Below, one piece after another: positions 8,879 to 18,161 of a stretch of DNA of 64,000 bases. The stretch comes from Lactonifactor sp. BIOML-A5 (GTDB lineage Bacteria; Bacillota; Clostridia; Lachnospirales; Lachnospiraceae), in the NCBI RefSeq assembly GCF_009677585.1, contig NZ_WKYV01000023.1, positions 4,823 through 68,822 on the forward strand, read 5' to 3'. The notes beneath the pieces are model-generated. The model did no database searches, was not told where the DNA came from, and was given only the letters and a program-made list of their open reading frames with translations. How positions within the stretch are numbered: position 1 is the stretch's first letter; the number at the start of each line of letters is the position of its first letter. A program made the translations under genes and the position numbers.

Positions 8879-9904
8879 AACGCCGATAAGGGTTACCGCC
8901 AGTACTGTCTGCATAAGGCCTACGCAGCCTCCATAAAGCATTGCTTTTGGTCCTTCCCGCAGCAGATCCCGGAATTTGACCCGCATGCCGATGGCTGCCA
9001 GGGCTATGATCTCAAACTGGCTGCTTATAAATTTAGCGGTATGGGAGATGGGCAGAGGAACCACTCCGGTACTGTTGATAATGGTAAATAAAAAGAATCC
9101 GATGATAAACCAGGGAACTTTGCAGGATACCCTGGTTTTTTTCCCGGCATTTTCACTGCTGCATGCAGCTTTTGCAAACAGGGGATCCTCCTCACTGGTG
9201 TTCATCCTGGAAAAAGTAAGGGCTACCAGAACCAGGAAAATAATGCGGATAATCTTAAAAATAGTAGACATCTGTACAACATCGTCGTTCACAAACTTGG
9301 CTGAGGCAATTACCTGGCCGATAGACTGCAGAACCCCGCCGATGAGCCCGGAGGTATGGATGGTCTCATGGTGGTATAAGATTCCTGCTATGAGGGGAAG
9401 CAATACCATTAAAAAGGTTCCGGTAACATTAACAATAGTGATAGAAATCCCCTTATCCTTGGAATCTGCCTTCAGAATCGGAGAGACAGTGCCGATGGCG
9501 GATGAACCGCAGACTGCGTTTCCTGCGGACATAAGCAGGCAGAATTTTTTGCCGAAGCCCAGGCGCTTGCCGATGAGGTAGGTGCCGAATATAGTGACGG
9601 AAAGTTGAATGGCAATAAAAAGGATCCCCCGGAGACGGACTCCTGCGATATCCGACAGATGAAGCGTCAGTCCGGTCAGTATAATAGAATACTCCAGAAG
9701 TCTGGATTCCGAGAACTTGGTTCCCTTATTCAGCGTATCTTTGTTCAGAAAGGTATTGCCGCAGATGATTCCTATGGCTATGGCAATCAGCGCTGCACCC
9801 AGTGCGGGGACGAAGGAGCTTAGATACTCTGCTGCCAGGGCGATCAGCAGGCAGGGAATAAAGCCCGGAATGATTTCTAAAATGCTGCTCATTTTCTTTT
9901 TCAA
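8870..9904 (-). CDS. YeiH-type (UPF0324) putative sulfate exporter
   Basis: A 344-residue polytopic membrane protein of the UPF0324/YeiH family. Hydrophobic segments run through almost the whole length, and the conserved stretch LMSAGNAVCGSSAIGTVSPI (about residues 125-144) is typical. Family members are described as putative sulfate or sulfite-related exporters, but transport has rarely been shown. The start is a TTG at 9904: AAGGAG lies eight bases before it, whereas the ATG four codons in is too far from that site. It is divergent from a LysR gene, the same arrangement as yeiE-yeiH in enterobacteria, which suggests the LysR protein controls it. Confidence 0.85.
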   Translation of the reverse strand: MKKKMSSILEIIPGFIPCLLIALAAEYLSSFVPALGAALIAIAIGIICGNTFLNKDTLNKGTKFSESRLLEYSIILTGLTLHLSDIAGVRLRGILFIAIQLSVTIFGTYLIGKRLGFGKKFCLLMSAGNAVCGSSAIGTVSPILKADSKDKGISITIVNVTGTFLMVLLPLIAGILYHHETIHTSGLIGGVLQSIGQVIASAKFVNDDVVQMSTIFKIIRIIFLVLVALTFSRMNTSEEDPLFAKAACSSENAGKKTRVSCKVPWFIIGFFLFTIINSTGVVPLPISHTAKFISSQFEIIALAAIGMRVKFRDLLREGPKAMLYGGCVGLMQTVLAVTLIGVLF

Positions 9905-10018
9905 TTAAAACACTCCTTTATTATAAATTCTTTAATTAACTTGATTCTACCACTATTTTACTATAAGATAAAATTATAAATAATTATTGATAGATAAAAT
10001 ATATTTATGGAGAAGGCC
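9905..10018. promoter_or_regulatory. divergent control region between yeiH-like and lysR genes
   Basis: About 110 bases, very AT-rich, holding both promoters. T-N11-A type LysR boxes are plausible in the ATAAATTC...GATAAAAT stretch but cannot be assigned with confidence. Confidence 0.4.
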
Positions 10019-10912
10019 ATGTTAGATTTTAGAATTCATACATTTCTGGAAGTGTGCAGGCGGAAAAGCTATACGAAGGCTGCCAGGGCGCTGCATATTA
10101 CACAGCCGGCAGTCACGCAGCACATCCACTATCTGGAAAATGAATACCAGGCAGAGTTTTTTGACAGGAATGCCCGCACCCTTACCCTTACCGGGGAGGG
10201 CAGGATTTTTTACTGGTATGCTCTCACCATGGAATCAAACAGCAGGAAGATCTACAAACTTCTGGAGCAGGCTGAGAAACCCTGCCGTCAGCTTAAATTT
10301 GGGGCAACCTTAAGTATAGGAGAGTATGTGATGCCCAGGATCCTGGGGGATTATCTGGAGGAATTTCCCGGGGACAAGGTGTCTATGCTGGTGGAAAATA
10401 CCGAAAGCCTGTTAAAAAAGCTGGACAGAGGAGAAATCGATTTTGCGGTTATTGAGGGAAAATTCAGAAAGGATGCCTATGCCTATTCTCTGTTTTCGAA
10501 TGAAAGGTATATTGCAGTGTGTGCAAAGGAACACCCTCTTTCTGGTGAGAAAGTGTCCATTGACGAACTCCTTGACTATCCTTTTATTATCCGGGAGAAG
10601 GGGTCTGGAACCAGGGACATTTTTGAAGCAATTTTAAGTGAATACAGCCTGAAATTGGAACAAATCCGGAAGGTCAGTGAGATTGGGGATTTTCAGGCTA
10701 TTAAATATCTTGTGGAAAGAGGGTTGGGAATAACCTTTCTCTATGAGATGGTGGTGAGAAATGAGATCCGGGAGGGAAGGCTGAAAGAGATTGCCATTGA
10801 AAATTACGGCGCAACCAGAGAGTTCAATTTTGTATACCTGAAGGGCAGTATCCTGGAAGAAGAGTATATGACCTTTTACCATTTCTGCCAGAGCCGGATG
10901 ACGCCTGCATGA
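10019..10912 (+). CDS. LysR family regulator divergent from the exporter gene
   Basis: A 297-residue LysR-type regulator: N-terminal helix-turn-helix (TKAARALHITQPAVTQHIHYLE, about residues 17-40) and an effector domain from about residue 85. The start was placed at the ATG at 10019 because GGAG at 10009-10012 gives a six-base spacing; an ATG at 10007 is in frame but overlaps that site. By position it is the likely regulator of the YeiH-type exporter, comparable to YeiE or CysB-like control of sulfur compound export (inference from context). A short hairpin (CGCCTGC/GCAGGCG) overlaps the stop and may end transcription. Confidence 0.88.
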   Translation: MLDFRIHTFLEVCRRKSYTKAARALHITQPAVTQHIHYLENEYQAEFFDRNARTLTLTGEGRIFYWYALTMESNSRKIYKLLEQAEKPCRQLKFGATLSIGEYVMPRILGDYLEEFPGDKVSMLVENTESLLKKLDRGEIDFAVIEGKFRKDAYAYSLFSNERYIAVCAKEHPLSGEKVSIDELLDYPFIIREKGSGTRDIFEAILSEYSLKLEQIRKVSEIGDFQAIKYLVERGLGITFLYEMVVRNEIREGRLKEIAIENYGATREFNFVYLKGSILEEEYMTFYHFCQSRMTPA

Positions 10913-10963
10913 AGGGCAGGCGCCCCCTTTTGGCCCCGGCGTGTGGATGGGTAGATAGGTAGG

Positions 10964-11194
10964 TTATGCCTGTTCCCGCCGCTGGATGATGATTTTAATG
11001 AGCTTCACCATCAGAGGAATGTAGGTAACCATAAAAACTGCTGCGGCCAGAAGCAGAGGCAATTTCTTGCGCTCTTTTGGTATGGCCAGGCCAATCATGA
11101 CACCAAGGGAACAAAGGCAGAACTTAATCAAAGCCAGATCCTTCCAGTCAGATTCCTGTACATACTGATCGGCACATGCAAAGAGTTCTTTCAC
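10964..11194 (-). CDS. Small two-helix membrane protein
   Basis: A 76-residue protein with two hydrophobic segments (about residues 22-38 and 46-66), a charged KERKK loop between them and a basic C-terminus. The start is a GTG at 11194, preceded by AGGAGG on the minus strand. Similar short proteins in Lachnospiraceae often carry an automatic label relating them to phosphate ABC permeases; nothing in the sequence supports that role. It is a single-gene unit convergent with the LysR gene, with a TATAAT-like box on the minus strand upstream. The function is unknown. Confidence 0.7.
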   Translation of the reverse strand: MKELFACADQYVQESDWKDLALIKFCLCSLGVMIGLAIPKERKKLPLLLAAAVFMVTYIPLMVKLIKIIIQRREQA

Positions 11195-11284
11195 GGTACA
11201 CCGCCTCCTGTTCGTATTTGATACTGAAATTATACCATGAAAAGGGACAGGAGGCTATGAGAAACAGGAGAAATGCAAAAACGG

Positions 11285-11313
11285 TTGGAACAAAAAGAAT
11301 TTAATGGTATACT
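11285..11313 (+). promoter_or_regulatory. promoter for topB
   Basis: TTGGAA (11285-11290), 17 bases, TATACT (11308-11313), about 50 bases before the topB start. Confidence 0.6.
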
Positions 11314-11366
11314 TGGAAAAGATGTATCTTAGATCAACATATACAGAAGTTATTTTGGAGGAATAA

Positions 11367-13574
11367 ATGAAAGCATTAGTGATAGCAGAGAAGCCCTCAG
11401 TAGCCAGGGATATTGCCAGGGTTTTAAAATGCCAGAAAAATATCCAGGGGGCTATGGAGGGCAGCCAATATATTGTGACCTGGGCACTGGGGCACCTGGT
11501 CACACTGGCGGACCCGGAAGGATATGACAAAAAATATAAAGAGTGGAAGATGGAGTATCTTCCCATGATGCCCAAAAAGATGGAGTTGGTTGTGATTAAG
11601 CAGACATCCAAGCAGTATCAGGCAGTAAAGACCCAGCTTTACAGAAAAGATGTGAATGAGATTATCATTGCCACAGATGCAGGCCGGGAGGGAGAACTGG
11701 TTGCCAGATGGATTCTGGAGAAGGCGGGCTGCCATAAGCCGATCAAGCGGCTCTGGATTTCATCGGTGACGGATAAAGCCATCCGGGAGGGATTTGCACA
11801 TTTAAAAGACGGAAGAGAATACAATAACCTCTATGCAGCTGCAGTATCCAGGGCAGAAGCTGACTGGCTGGTAGGTATCAATGCCACAAGGGCCCTCACA
11901 TGCAAGTACAATGCCCAGCTCTCCTGCGGCCGTGTGCAGACACCCACCCTTGCTATGATAGCAAAAAGAGAAGAAGAGATACGGAACTTTAAACCGGAAG
12001 AATACTACGGCATCAGCCTTCAGGCCGGCAAGATAAAGTGGACCTGGCAGGACCAGAAGTCCGGGAGCTACCGTTCCTTTCAGAAAGAACGAATGGAAAA
12101 AATGGCAGAACAGCTGAAGAGAGGAACTCTTTCGGTGAATTCCATAGAGCGGGCCGCCAAGAAGACACTGTCTCCCGGTCTATATGACCTGACGGAGCTT
12201 CAGAGAGACGCCAACAAAAAGTTTGGATTTTCAGCAAAGGAAACTCTGAATATTATGCAGCGCCTGTATGAGAATCATAAAGTCCTCACATACCCCAGGA
12301 CAGATTCCCGCTATATCGGAACAGATGTGGTAGGGACTATAAAAGAAAGGCTGAAAGCCTGCAGTGTAGGCCCTTACAAAAAGCTTGCCGGAAGTCTGAT
12401 TATGAAACCCATTCAGACAAATAAATCTTTTGTGGATGATAAAAAAGTGAGCGATCACCATGCTATTATCCCCACCGAGCAGTTTGTGCAGATGGATCAT
12501 ATGACCAACGAGGAGAGGAAAATATACGATTTGGTAGTGCGGAGATTTCTGGCGGTTCTTTATCCTCCCTTTGTCTATGAACAGACAACAATGAAGGCAA
12601 CTGTAGAGGGGGAGAATTTTCTTGCCAGGGGAAAGATAGTAAAAGAAGAAGGCTGGAAGGCTGTGTATGAAACTGTGTCCATGGACGATGAGGAAGAGGA
12701 AGAAAATGACAGCAGGGGAAATTCTCTGAAAGAACAGATGCTCCCTGAGGTGAAAAAGGGAGAGAAGTACCCCGTGCAGAATCTGGAATTGACGAAGGGG
12801 AAGACAAAGCCTCCGGCTCCGTTTAATGAAGCCACGTTATTGTCTGCTATGGAAAATCCGGTAAAATATATGGAATCCCGGGATGCCGCCGCAGTAAAAA
12901 CCCTTGGGGAGACCGGAGGGCTGGGAACAGTTGCTACCAGAGCCGATATTATAGAAAAGCTCTTCAATAGTTTTCTGATGGAAAAAAGAGGAAAAGACAT
13001 TTTTATTACTTCAAAGGCAAAGCAGCTTCTGGAACTGGTCCCGGAGGATTTAAAAAAGCCGGAGCTGACAGCCGACTGGGAGATGAAGCTTTCCAGAATC
13101 GCAAAAGGGTCTATGAAAAAAGAAGTATTCCTGGCCAATATCAGAGACTATACGCAGGATATCATCGGAGAGATCCGACAGGGAGACGGGACGTTCCGCC
13201 ACGACAACCTCACAAACACCAAATGCCCTGTGTGCGGAAAGAGAATGCTGGCTGTCAATGGAAAGAACAGCAGGATGCTTGTCTGTCAGGACAGAGAGTG
13301 CGGGCACAGAGAGACCGTATCCAAAATAAGCAATGCCAGATGTCCGAACTGCCACAAAAAGATGGAATTATATATGAAGGGCAAGGAAGAGACTTTCATC
13401 TGTTCCTGCGGCTATAAGGAAAAGCTCTCCTCCTTCAAGGCCAGAAGAGAAAAGGAAGGAGCCGGAGTCAGCAAGAAGGATGTACAGAGATATCTGCAGG
13501 AACAGAAAAAAGAGGCCAAGGAGCCCATCAACAATGCATTCGCTGATGCATTTGCCAAACTTAATTTGAAGTAA
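11367..13574 (+). CDS. topB: DNA topoisomerase III
   Basis: A 735-residue type IA topoisomerase that relaxes and decatenates DNA through a transient 5'-phosphotyrosine. A TOPRIM domain begins at the N-terminus (VIAEKPSVARDIA, 5-17; TDAGREGELVAR near 103). The active-site tyrosine is in the LTYPRTDSRYIG motif at about residue 309. The C-terminal tail has two zinc-ribbon-like modules (CPVCGKRM...CQDRECGH and CPNCHKKM...CSCGY, about 618-685) and a basic end. GGAGG precedes the ATG. The length and zinc fingers match the Firmicute housekeeping form rather than short plasmid versions. Confidence 0.95.
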   Translation: MKALVIAEKPSVARDIARVLKCQKNIQGAMEGSQYIVTWALGHLVTLADPEGYDKKYKEWKMEYLPMMPKKMELVVIKQTSKQYQAVKTQLYRKDVNEIIIATDAGREGELVARWILEKAGCHKPIKRLWISSVTDKAIREGFAHLKDGREYNNLYAAAVSRAEADWLVGINATRALTCKYNAQLSCGRVQTPTLAMIAKREEEIRNFKPEEYYGISLQAGKIKWTWQDQKSGSYRSFQKERMEKMAEQLKRGTLSVNSIERAAKKTLSPGLYDLTELQRDANKKFGFSAKETLNIMQRLYENHKVLTYPRTDSRYIGTDVVGTIKERLKACSVGPYKKLAGSLIMKPIQTNKSFVDDKKVSDHHAIIPTEQFVQMDHMTNEERKIYDLVVRRFLAVLYPPFVYEQTTMKATVEGENFLARGKIVKEEGWKAVYETVSMDDEEEEENDSRGNSLKEQMLPEVKKGEKYPVQNLELTKGKTKPPAPFNEATLLSAMENPVKYMESRDAAAVKTLGETGGLGTVATRADIIEKLFNSFLMEKRGKDIFITSKAKQLLELVPEDLKKPELTADWEMKLSRIAKGSMKKEVFLANIRDYTQDIIGEIRQGDGTFRHDNLTNTKCPVCGKRMLAVNGKNSRMLVCQDRECGHRETVSKISNARCPNCHKKMELYMKGKEETFICSCGYKEKLSSFKARREKEGAGVSKKDVQRYLQEQKKEAKEPINNAFADAFAKLNLK

Positions 13575-13606
13575 AAAAGGAATCCGGCTGGCCGGATTCC
13601 TTTTTA
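13574..13606. terminator. bidirectional terminator between topB and the amidohydrolase gene
   Basis: A long perfect inverted repeat (AAAAAGGAATCCGGC / GCCGGATTCCTTTTT) with A and T tracts on the two sides, serving both convergent genes. Confidence 0.9.
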
Positions 13607-14419
13607 ACAGATATTTGCAGGGCGGTATATTCTCAGTGCATTCTTATAGAATACATCCTCGTAGTATGCCTCAGGGATAATGCTTTTTATAAAAGCTATA
13701 TAGTTAGGAATATTCACAAGGGGCCAGTCTGTGCCGTACAGGAGCTTATCATATTGATCCAGGTATCCCAGCCAGGTCCGCAGGTGCTCCAGGTATCCTT
13801 TGCTTTTTTTCTGTATTTTTTGAGGATCTACCATACCTTCAAAAAGTCCGGAGAGATCTGCGGCAACATTGTCATTTTTATCTACCACTGCTATGCCGTC
13901 AACGATCCAGGGATTGCCCAGATGGCACATGACAAAGGTTACCTGGGGAAATGCCACAGCTACCTCATCAATGGTGAGCGGGTGGCTGTATTTTAAGAGA
14001 CCTCCGGTTCCTGCCGTATCTCCTGTGTGGATGGCTACCGGTTTGTCATAAGTCTTGGCGAGCTCATAGTAGGGAAAGTAGGCAGTGTCAAAGACATATT
14101 GAGAATTATACCCGGGATACAGCTTAATACCCACACAATTTTTTCGCTGAAGGTGCTGTTCTACTTTATCTATGGAGGCGGTCAGGCTTCTGGCGTTCAG
14201 ACAGTTGCTGTCCAGACCGATACAGTAACTGAGAAACTCAGGGTATTGATGATACGAAAGATCCAGTGTCTGGTTGCCCATAACGATGCCGTGGACAATC
14301 CCCTCCTCCTGAAAAACTGTGCGCAAATGCTCCGTTGTGTTTACATGGGCTGCCTCTTCGGCAATTTGGTTAAAATAGGGAGAGGAACAGCAGTGAATGT
14401 GGGCATCAATTATTTTCAT
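13604..14419 (-). CDS. Amidohydrolase-2 family metal-dependent hydrolase
   Basis: A 271-residue TIM-barrel protein of the amidohydrolase 2 family (PF04909 type). Candidate metal ligands are visible in order: DAHIH at residues 5-9, the histidine in AIHTGDT (about 150), the histidine in MCHLGNPW (about 183) and the aspartate in LLYGTDWPL (about 232). Relatives hydrolyse or decarboxylate small cyclic or aromatic acids, but many are of unknown substrate. It stands alone, with a weak ribosome site before the ATG. A short GIKLYPGY segment near 115 is also typical. The substrate cannot be predicted from the neighbours. Confidence 0.82.
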   Translation of the reverse strand: MKIIDAHIHCCSSPYFNQIAEEAAHVNTTEHLRTVFQEEGIVHGIVMGNQTLDLSYHQYPEFLSYCIGLDSNCLNARSLTASIDKVEQHLQRKNCVGIKLYPGYNSQYVFDTAYFPYYELAKTYDKPVAIHTGDTAGTGGLLKYSHPLTIDEVAVAFPQVTFVMCHLGNPWIVDGIAVVDKNDNVAADLSGLFEGMVDPQKIQKKSKGYLEHLRTWLGYLDQYDKLLYGTDWPLVNIPNYIAFIKSIIPEAYYEDVFYKNALRIYRPANIC

Positions 14420-14514
14420 GGCAAAATCTCCTTTGATAGGTAATAGTAAAGCATATGAGAGTATTATAACAAAACCCGGGGCAGGCTACAAGGAACATCC
14501 AAAAAAGAAAACAA

Positions 14515-14543
14515 TTGACAAAATCTGCATTTCTGAATAAACT
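14515..14543 (+). promoter_or_regulatory. promoter of the Cys T-box transcript
   Basis: Perfect TTGACA (14515-14520), 17 bases, TAAACT (14538-14543). Confidence 0.75.
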
Positions 14544-14544
14544 A

Positions 14545-14813
14545 GAAGAAGACAGGAAAAGGCAACGAAAGGGAAGAGTAGCTGATATTTGAACTGACAG
14601 AGAGAGAAGGTCACCGGCTGAAAGCCATCTCAAGGGAGAATCCAGCGAAGTGCCCCCTGGAGCTGACCGGGCGAAGCAGGCGTCTGCCGCCAGTAGTCCG
14701 GTACGTTACTCATGCGTTAAATGAAAGAAGGGGAGGATACGGTGTATCCTCTAGTAGAGTGGAACCGCGGACCAGCTTCGTCTCTTGTGTAAGAGACGGG
14801 GCTTTTTCTTTTT
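14545..14813 (+). ncRNA. T-box leader, predicted tRNA-Cys responsive
   Basis: The leader has the hallmark T-box sequence AGAGTGGAACCGCGG (about 14755-14769), a long upstream stem I region with the CAGAGAG and GCTGAAAGCC elements, and a downstream terminator (14774-14803 plus T run). Uncharged tRNA pairs with the specifier codon and the T-box bulge and stabilises the antiterminator. The downstream genes cysE and cysS point to cysteine, and a TGC at 14651-14653 sits at a plausible specifier position. The class is certain; the exact specifier position is inferred. Confidence 0.92.
14774..14809 (+). terminator. T-box expression-platform terminator
   Basis: AGCTTCGTCTCTT pairs with AAGAGACGGGGCT across a GTGT loop, followed by TTTTT. 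It is mutually exclusive with the antiterminator formed by the T-box. Confidence 0.88.
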
Positions 14814-14849
14814 GCAGAAATATTGATTTTAGAAAGAAAGGGTGATACC

Positions 14850-15569
14850 ATGGGGTTTATCCAGCATTTTAGAGAAGAGTTTAAAGTAATCACAGAACGG
14901 GACCCGGCGATAAAGACACCCTGGGAGGTGCTGCTGTACCCAAGCTTTAAAGTTATGTTAAAATACAGAAGAGCACATAAATTGTATCAGAAAGGCCATT
15001 ATTTTCTGGCCAGATGGATTTCCCAGAGAGCTGCCCATAAAACAGGGATAGAAATCCACCCCGGGGCAACCATAGGAAAAGGTCTTTTTATAGACCATGG
15101 AAGCGGGGTTATCATTGGTGAGACCTCAATTATCGGAGATAATGTTACGCTCTACCAGGGGGTTACTCTGGGTGGAACCGGAAAAGAGACCGGCAAGCGC
15201 CATCCCACGCTGGAGGACAATGTAATGGTCAGCGCAGGGGCAAAGCTTATAGGATCCTTTACCGTAGGGGAAAACTCTAAGATCGGGGCGGGTTCTGTGG
15301 TACTCAGCGAGGTGCCGCCAAACTGCACCGTGGTTGGTGTGCCGGGGCACATTGTAAAAAGGGATAATGTCAGAATTCCCAGGAACGATATGGATCATGT
15401 TCATCTTCCGGATCCTGTCTGGGAGGATATCAAGATTCTGCAGGATGAGAATAACCGGCTGAGAAGCCGGATCCTGGAAATGGAGAGAGAGCTGCGGCAC
15501 TGTGAGAAAAACTGCAGGCAGACGGAAAAAGAAGTAGAAGATAAAGGAGAAGCTTATGAAAGTCTATAA
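14850..15569 (+). CDS. cysE: Serine O-acetyltransferase
   Basis: A 239-residue enzyme that makes O-acetylserine from serine and acetyl-CoA, the first step of cysteine synthesis. A short N-terminal helical domain is followed by left-handed beta-helix hexapeptide repeats (about residues 65-165) with the signature [17 protein letters not shown] (about 85). The C-terminus is longer than usual for Firmicute CysE and ends in a charged coiled coil (about 190-239). The ATG at 14850 was chosen because AAAGGGTG precedes it. The gene lies directly after the Cys T-box and overlaps cysS by 14 bases, so both respond to cysteine limitation. Confidence 0.95.
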   Translation: MGFIQHFREEFKVITERDPAIKTPWEVLLYPSFKVMLKYRRAHKLYQKGHYFLARWISQRAAHKTGIEIHPGATIGKGLFIDHGSGVIIGETSIIGDNVTLYQGVTLGGTGKETGKRHPTLEDNVMVSAGAKLIGSFTVGENSKIGAGSVVLSEVPPNCTVVGVPGHIVKRDNVRIPRNDMDHVHLPDPVWEDIKILQDENNRLRSRILEMERELRHCEKNCRQTEKEVEDKGEAYESL

Positions 15570-16962
15570 TACGTTAACAAAAAGAAAAGAAGAATTTATT
15601 CCTCTTGAGGATGGGAAGGTAAAGATGTATGTGTGCGGACCAACCGTATATAATTTTATCCATATAGGCAATGCCAGACCCATGATTGTCTTCGATACTG
15701 CCAGACGGTATATGGAGTATAAAGGGTATGAGGTAAATTATGTCTCTAACTTCACGGATGTGGATGACAAGATTATCGCAAAGGCCCGGGAAGAAGGGGT
15801 AAGCCCGGAGGAGATCTCCACACGCTATATTAAGGAATGTAAAAAGGATATGGCAGACATGAATGTAAAACCTGCCACTACTCACCCGCTGGCTACCCAG
15901 GAAATCGGTGGTATGATTGCCATGATCTCCTCATTGATAGAAAAAGGCTTTGCCTATGAAGTAAAGGGAACGGTATATTTCCGGGTAAAACAATTTAAGG
16001 AGTACGGCAAGCTCTCCCATAAAAACATAGAAGATCTTCAGTCCGGATTCCGGGCCATCCAGGTGTCCGGGGAGGATCAAAAGGAAGATCCCCTGGACTT
16101 TGTCCTCTGGAAGCCGAAAAAGGAAGGAGAGCCTGCATGGCAGTCTCCCTGGGGAGAAGGACGGCCAGGCTGGCACATTGAGTGTTCTGAGATGTCTAAA
16201 AAATATCTGGGAGAAGAGATCGACATTCACGCCGGAGGAGAGGATTTGATTTTCCCGCACCATGAAAATGAGATCGCCCAGAGCGAGTGCTGCAACGGCA
16301 AACCATTCGCAAAATACTGGCTGCACAATGCCTTTCTCAATATTGACAACAGGAAAATGTCAAAATCTCTGGGAAATTTCTTTACCGTCAGAGAGATCGG
16401 GGAAAAATATGATCTCCAGGTGCTTCGTTTCTTTATGCTCAGCGCCCATTACAGAAGTCCGCTGAATTTCAGCCAGGAATTGATGGAGGCTTCCAAAAAC
16501 GGTCTGGACAGAATCATCACAGCTGTGGACAGCCTGAATTATCTTATGAAGTCTGCCCAGGGGGATGTGATGTCTCAGGCTGAGCAGGAGAAAGTAAATG
16601 AGCTTACTTCCTACACGGCAAAGTTTGAAGAGGCCATGGACGACGATTTTAACACAGCAGATGCTGTCTCCGCAGTTTTTGAACTTGTAAAATTTGCAAA
16701 TACCTGCTGCGGGGGGGAAAGCACACTGGCATTTCTGGGAAAAGTGAAAGAAACCATTCTGAAGCTTTGCGACGTGCTGGGACTCATTGTAGAGAAAGAA
16801 GAAGAGATGCTGGATTCAGATATTGAAGCTTTAATAGAAGAACGCCAGGCGGCAAGAAAGGCAAAGAATTTTGCCCGTGCCGATGAAATCAGAGATCAGC
16901 TTCTGGGCATGGGAATTGTTTTGGAGGATACCAGAGAAGGGGTAAAATGGAAGAGAGCTTAA
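15556..16962 (+). CDS. cysS: Cysteinyl-tRNA synthetase
   Basis: A 468-residue class I aminoacyl-tRNA synthetase charging tRNA-Cys. The HIGH-type motif is HIGN (36-39) and the KMSKS loop is intact (about 267-271). Zinc-binding cysteine and histidine residues that recognise cysteine are present (MYVCGPT near 27, ECSEMS near 213, [10 protein letters not shown] near 238). The C-terminal anticodon-binding part carries the usual [18 protein letters not shown] helix. It starts inside cysE, and its stop overlaps the mrnC start, indicating translational coupling. Its expression is expected to follow the T-box upstream. Confidence 0.97.
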   Translation: MKVYNTLTKRKEEFIPLEDGKVKMYVCGPTVYNFIHIGNARPMIVFDTARRYMEYKGYEVNYVSNFTDVDDKIIAKAREEGVSPEEISTRYIKECKKDMADMNVKPATTHPLATQEIGGMIAMISSLIEKGFAYEVKGTVYFRVKQFKEYGKLSHKNIEDLQSGFRAIQVSGEDQKEDPLDFVLWKPKKEGEPAWQSPWGEGRPGWHIECSEMSKKYLGEEIDIHAGGEDLIFPHHENEIAQSECCNGKPFAKYWLHNAFLNIDNRKMSKSLGNFFTVREIGEKYDLQVLRFFMLSAHYRSPLNFSQELMEASKNGLDRIITAVDSLNYLMKSAQGDVMSQAEQEKVNELTSYTAKFEEAMDDDFNTADAVSAVFELVKFANTCCGGESTLAFLGKVKETILKLCDVLGLIVEKEEEMLDSDIEALIEERQAARKAKNFARADEIRDQLLGMGIVLEDTREGVKWKRA

Positions 16963-17399
16963 AGTATTTAAAGGAGCAGTTTCACCTGGGGAATACGGAT
17001 ATCCGCACCTATTCCCCGCTGACACTGGCATACATCGGGGATGCTATCTATGATCTGATTATCCGAACCATTCTGGTAGAACAGGGGAATTCCCAGGTGA
17101 ATAAGCTGCATAAAAGAGCCAGCACGATGGTGAAGGCTTCTGCCCAGTCTTCTATGATGGAACATCTTATGGAACTGCTCACGGAAGAAGAAGCGGCTGT
17201 ATACAAAAGAGGCAGAAATGCCAAGTCTGTAACCATGGCTAAGAACGCAACCATGTCAGACTACCGCAGAGCCACTGGATTTGAGGCGTTAATGGGTTAC
17301 CTGTACCTCACCGAACAGTGGAAGCGTATGCTGGATTTGATAAAAATAGGATTAGAAAAGGGAGAGTATTATGGAGGAAAGCAGATTCCAGGAAAATAA
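16947..17399 (+). CDS. mrnC: Mini-ribonuclease III
   Basis: A 150-residue stand-alone RNase III catalytic domain that trims 23S rRNA precursors in Firmicutes. It has the signature [14 protein letters not shown] (about residues 28-41) and a second acidic helix [11 protein letters not shown] (about 113-123), and lacks a double-stranded RNA binding domain. GGGG before the ATG serves as ribosome site. It overlaps cysS by 16 bases and rlmB by 29 bases, the same order as in Bacillus subtilis. Confidence 0.93.
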   Translation: MEESLKYLKEQFHLGNTDIRTYSPLTLAYIGDAIYDLIIRTILVEQGNSQVNKLHKRASTMVKASAQSSMMEHLMELLTEEEAAVYKRGRNAKSVTMAKNATMSDYRRATGFEALMGYLYLTEQWKRMLDLIKIGLEKGEYYGGKQIPGK

Positions 17400-18123
17400 A
17401 GTAGAAGGGCGCAACGCCGTGCTGGAGGCTTTCCGTTCCGGCCGTGCGGTGGACAAGCTTTTTGTCCTGGACGGCTGCCAGGACGGTCCGGTGCGCTCAA
17501 TTTTGAGAGAAGCTAAAAAAAAGGACACCATTATCAGCTTTGTTAAAAAAGAACGGCTGGATCAGATGTCGGAGACAGGGAAGCACCAGGGTGTGATTGC
17601 GGTGACGGCTGCCTATCAGTATGCAGAAATAGAGGATATCCTGGCACTTGCACAGAAAAAGGAGGAGCCTCCGTTTATCTTTTTCCTGGATAACATCGAG
17701 GATCCCCATAATCTGGGAGCCATTATCCGTACCGCCAATCTCGTGGGGGCCCACGGGGTTGTGATACCAAAGCGGCGGGCGGTGGGCCTGACTGCGACCG
17801 TTGCCAGAACATCAGCCGGTGCTCTGAACTATACGCCGGTGGCAAAGGTTACCAATATGGTGCATACCATAGAAGACCTAAAAAAGGAAGGGCTGTGGTT
17901 TGTGTGTGCAGACATGGGAGGGAGCACCATGTATGAGGTGAATCTGAAAGGTCCCTTGGGACTTGTCATCGGGAATGAGGGAGAGGGGGTAAGCCGTCTG
18001 GTAAGGGAGACCTGCGATTTTACAGCCTCCATCCCTATGAGAGGAGATATTGACTCTCTGAACGCTTCCGTGGCCGCCGGTGTGCTGGCCTATGAGATTC
18101 TACGGCAGAGGCTCCAGGGATAA
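17371..18123 (+). CDS. rlmB: 23S rRNA (guanosine-2'-O-)-methyltransferase, TrmH/SpoU family
   Basis: A 250-residue SPOUT methyltransferase that 2'-O-methylates a guanosine of 23S rRNA using S-adenosylmethionine. An N-terminal substrate-binding domain (VEGRNAVLEAFRSG, about 11-24) leads to a knotted catalytic domain with motif 1 NIEDPHNLGAIIRTA (about 109-123), motif 2 GLVIGNEGEGVS (about 196-207) and motif 3 PMRGDIDSLNASVAAGVLAYE (about 224-244). AAGGGAG precedes the ATG. Part of the cysE-sigH group. Confidence 0.93.
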   Translation: MEESRFQENKVEGRNAVLEAFRSGRAVDKLFVLDGCQDGPVRSILREAKKKDTIISFVKKERLDQMSETGKHQGVIAVTAAYQYAEIEDILALAQKKEEPPFIFFLDNIEDPHNLGAIIRTANLVGAHGVVIPKRRAVGLTATVARTSAGALNYTPVAKVTNMVHTIEDLKKEGLWFVCADMGGSTMYEVNLKGPLGLVIGNEGEGVSRLVRETCDFTASIPMRGDIDSLNASVAAGVLAYEILRQRLQG

Positions 18124-18161
18124 AGCAGCATACTAGGGATCGAGAATACGGGGAGGATAGA

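Noticed and set aside
12575..13138. 187-codon serine-rich frame on the minus strand
   Set aside because: Antisense to topB; the serine richness comes from the complementary glutamate and lysine codons.
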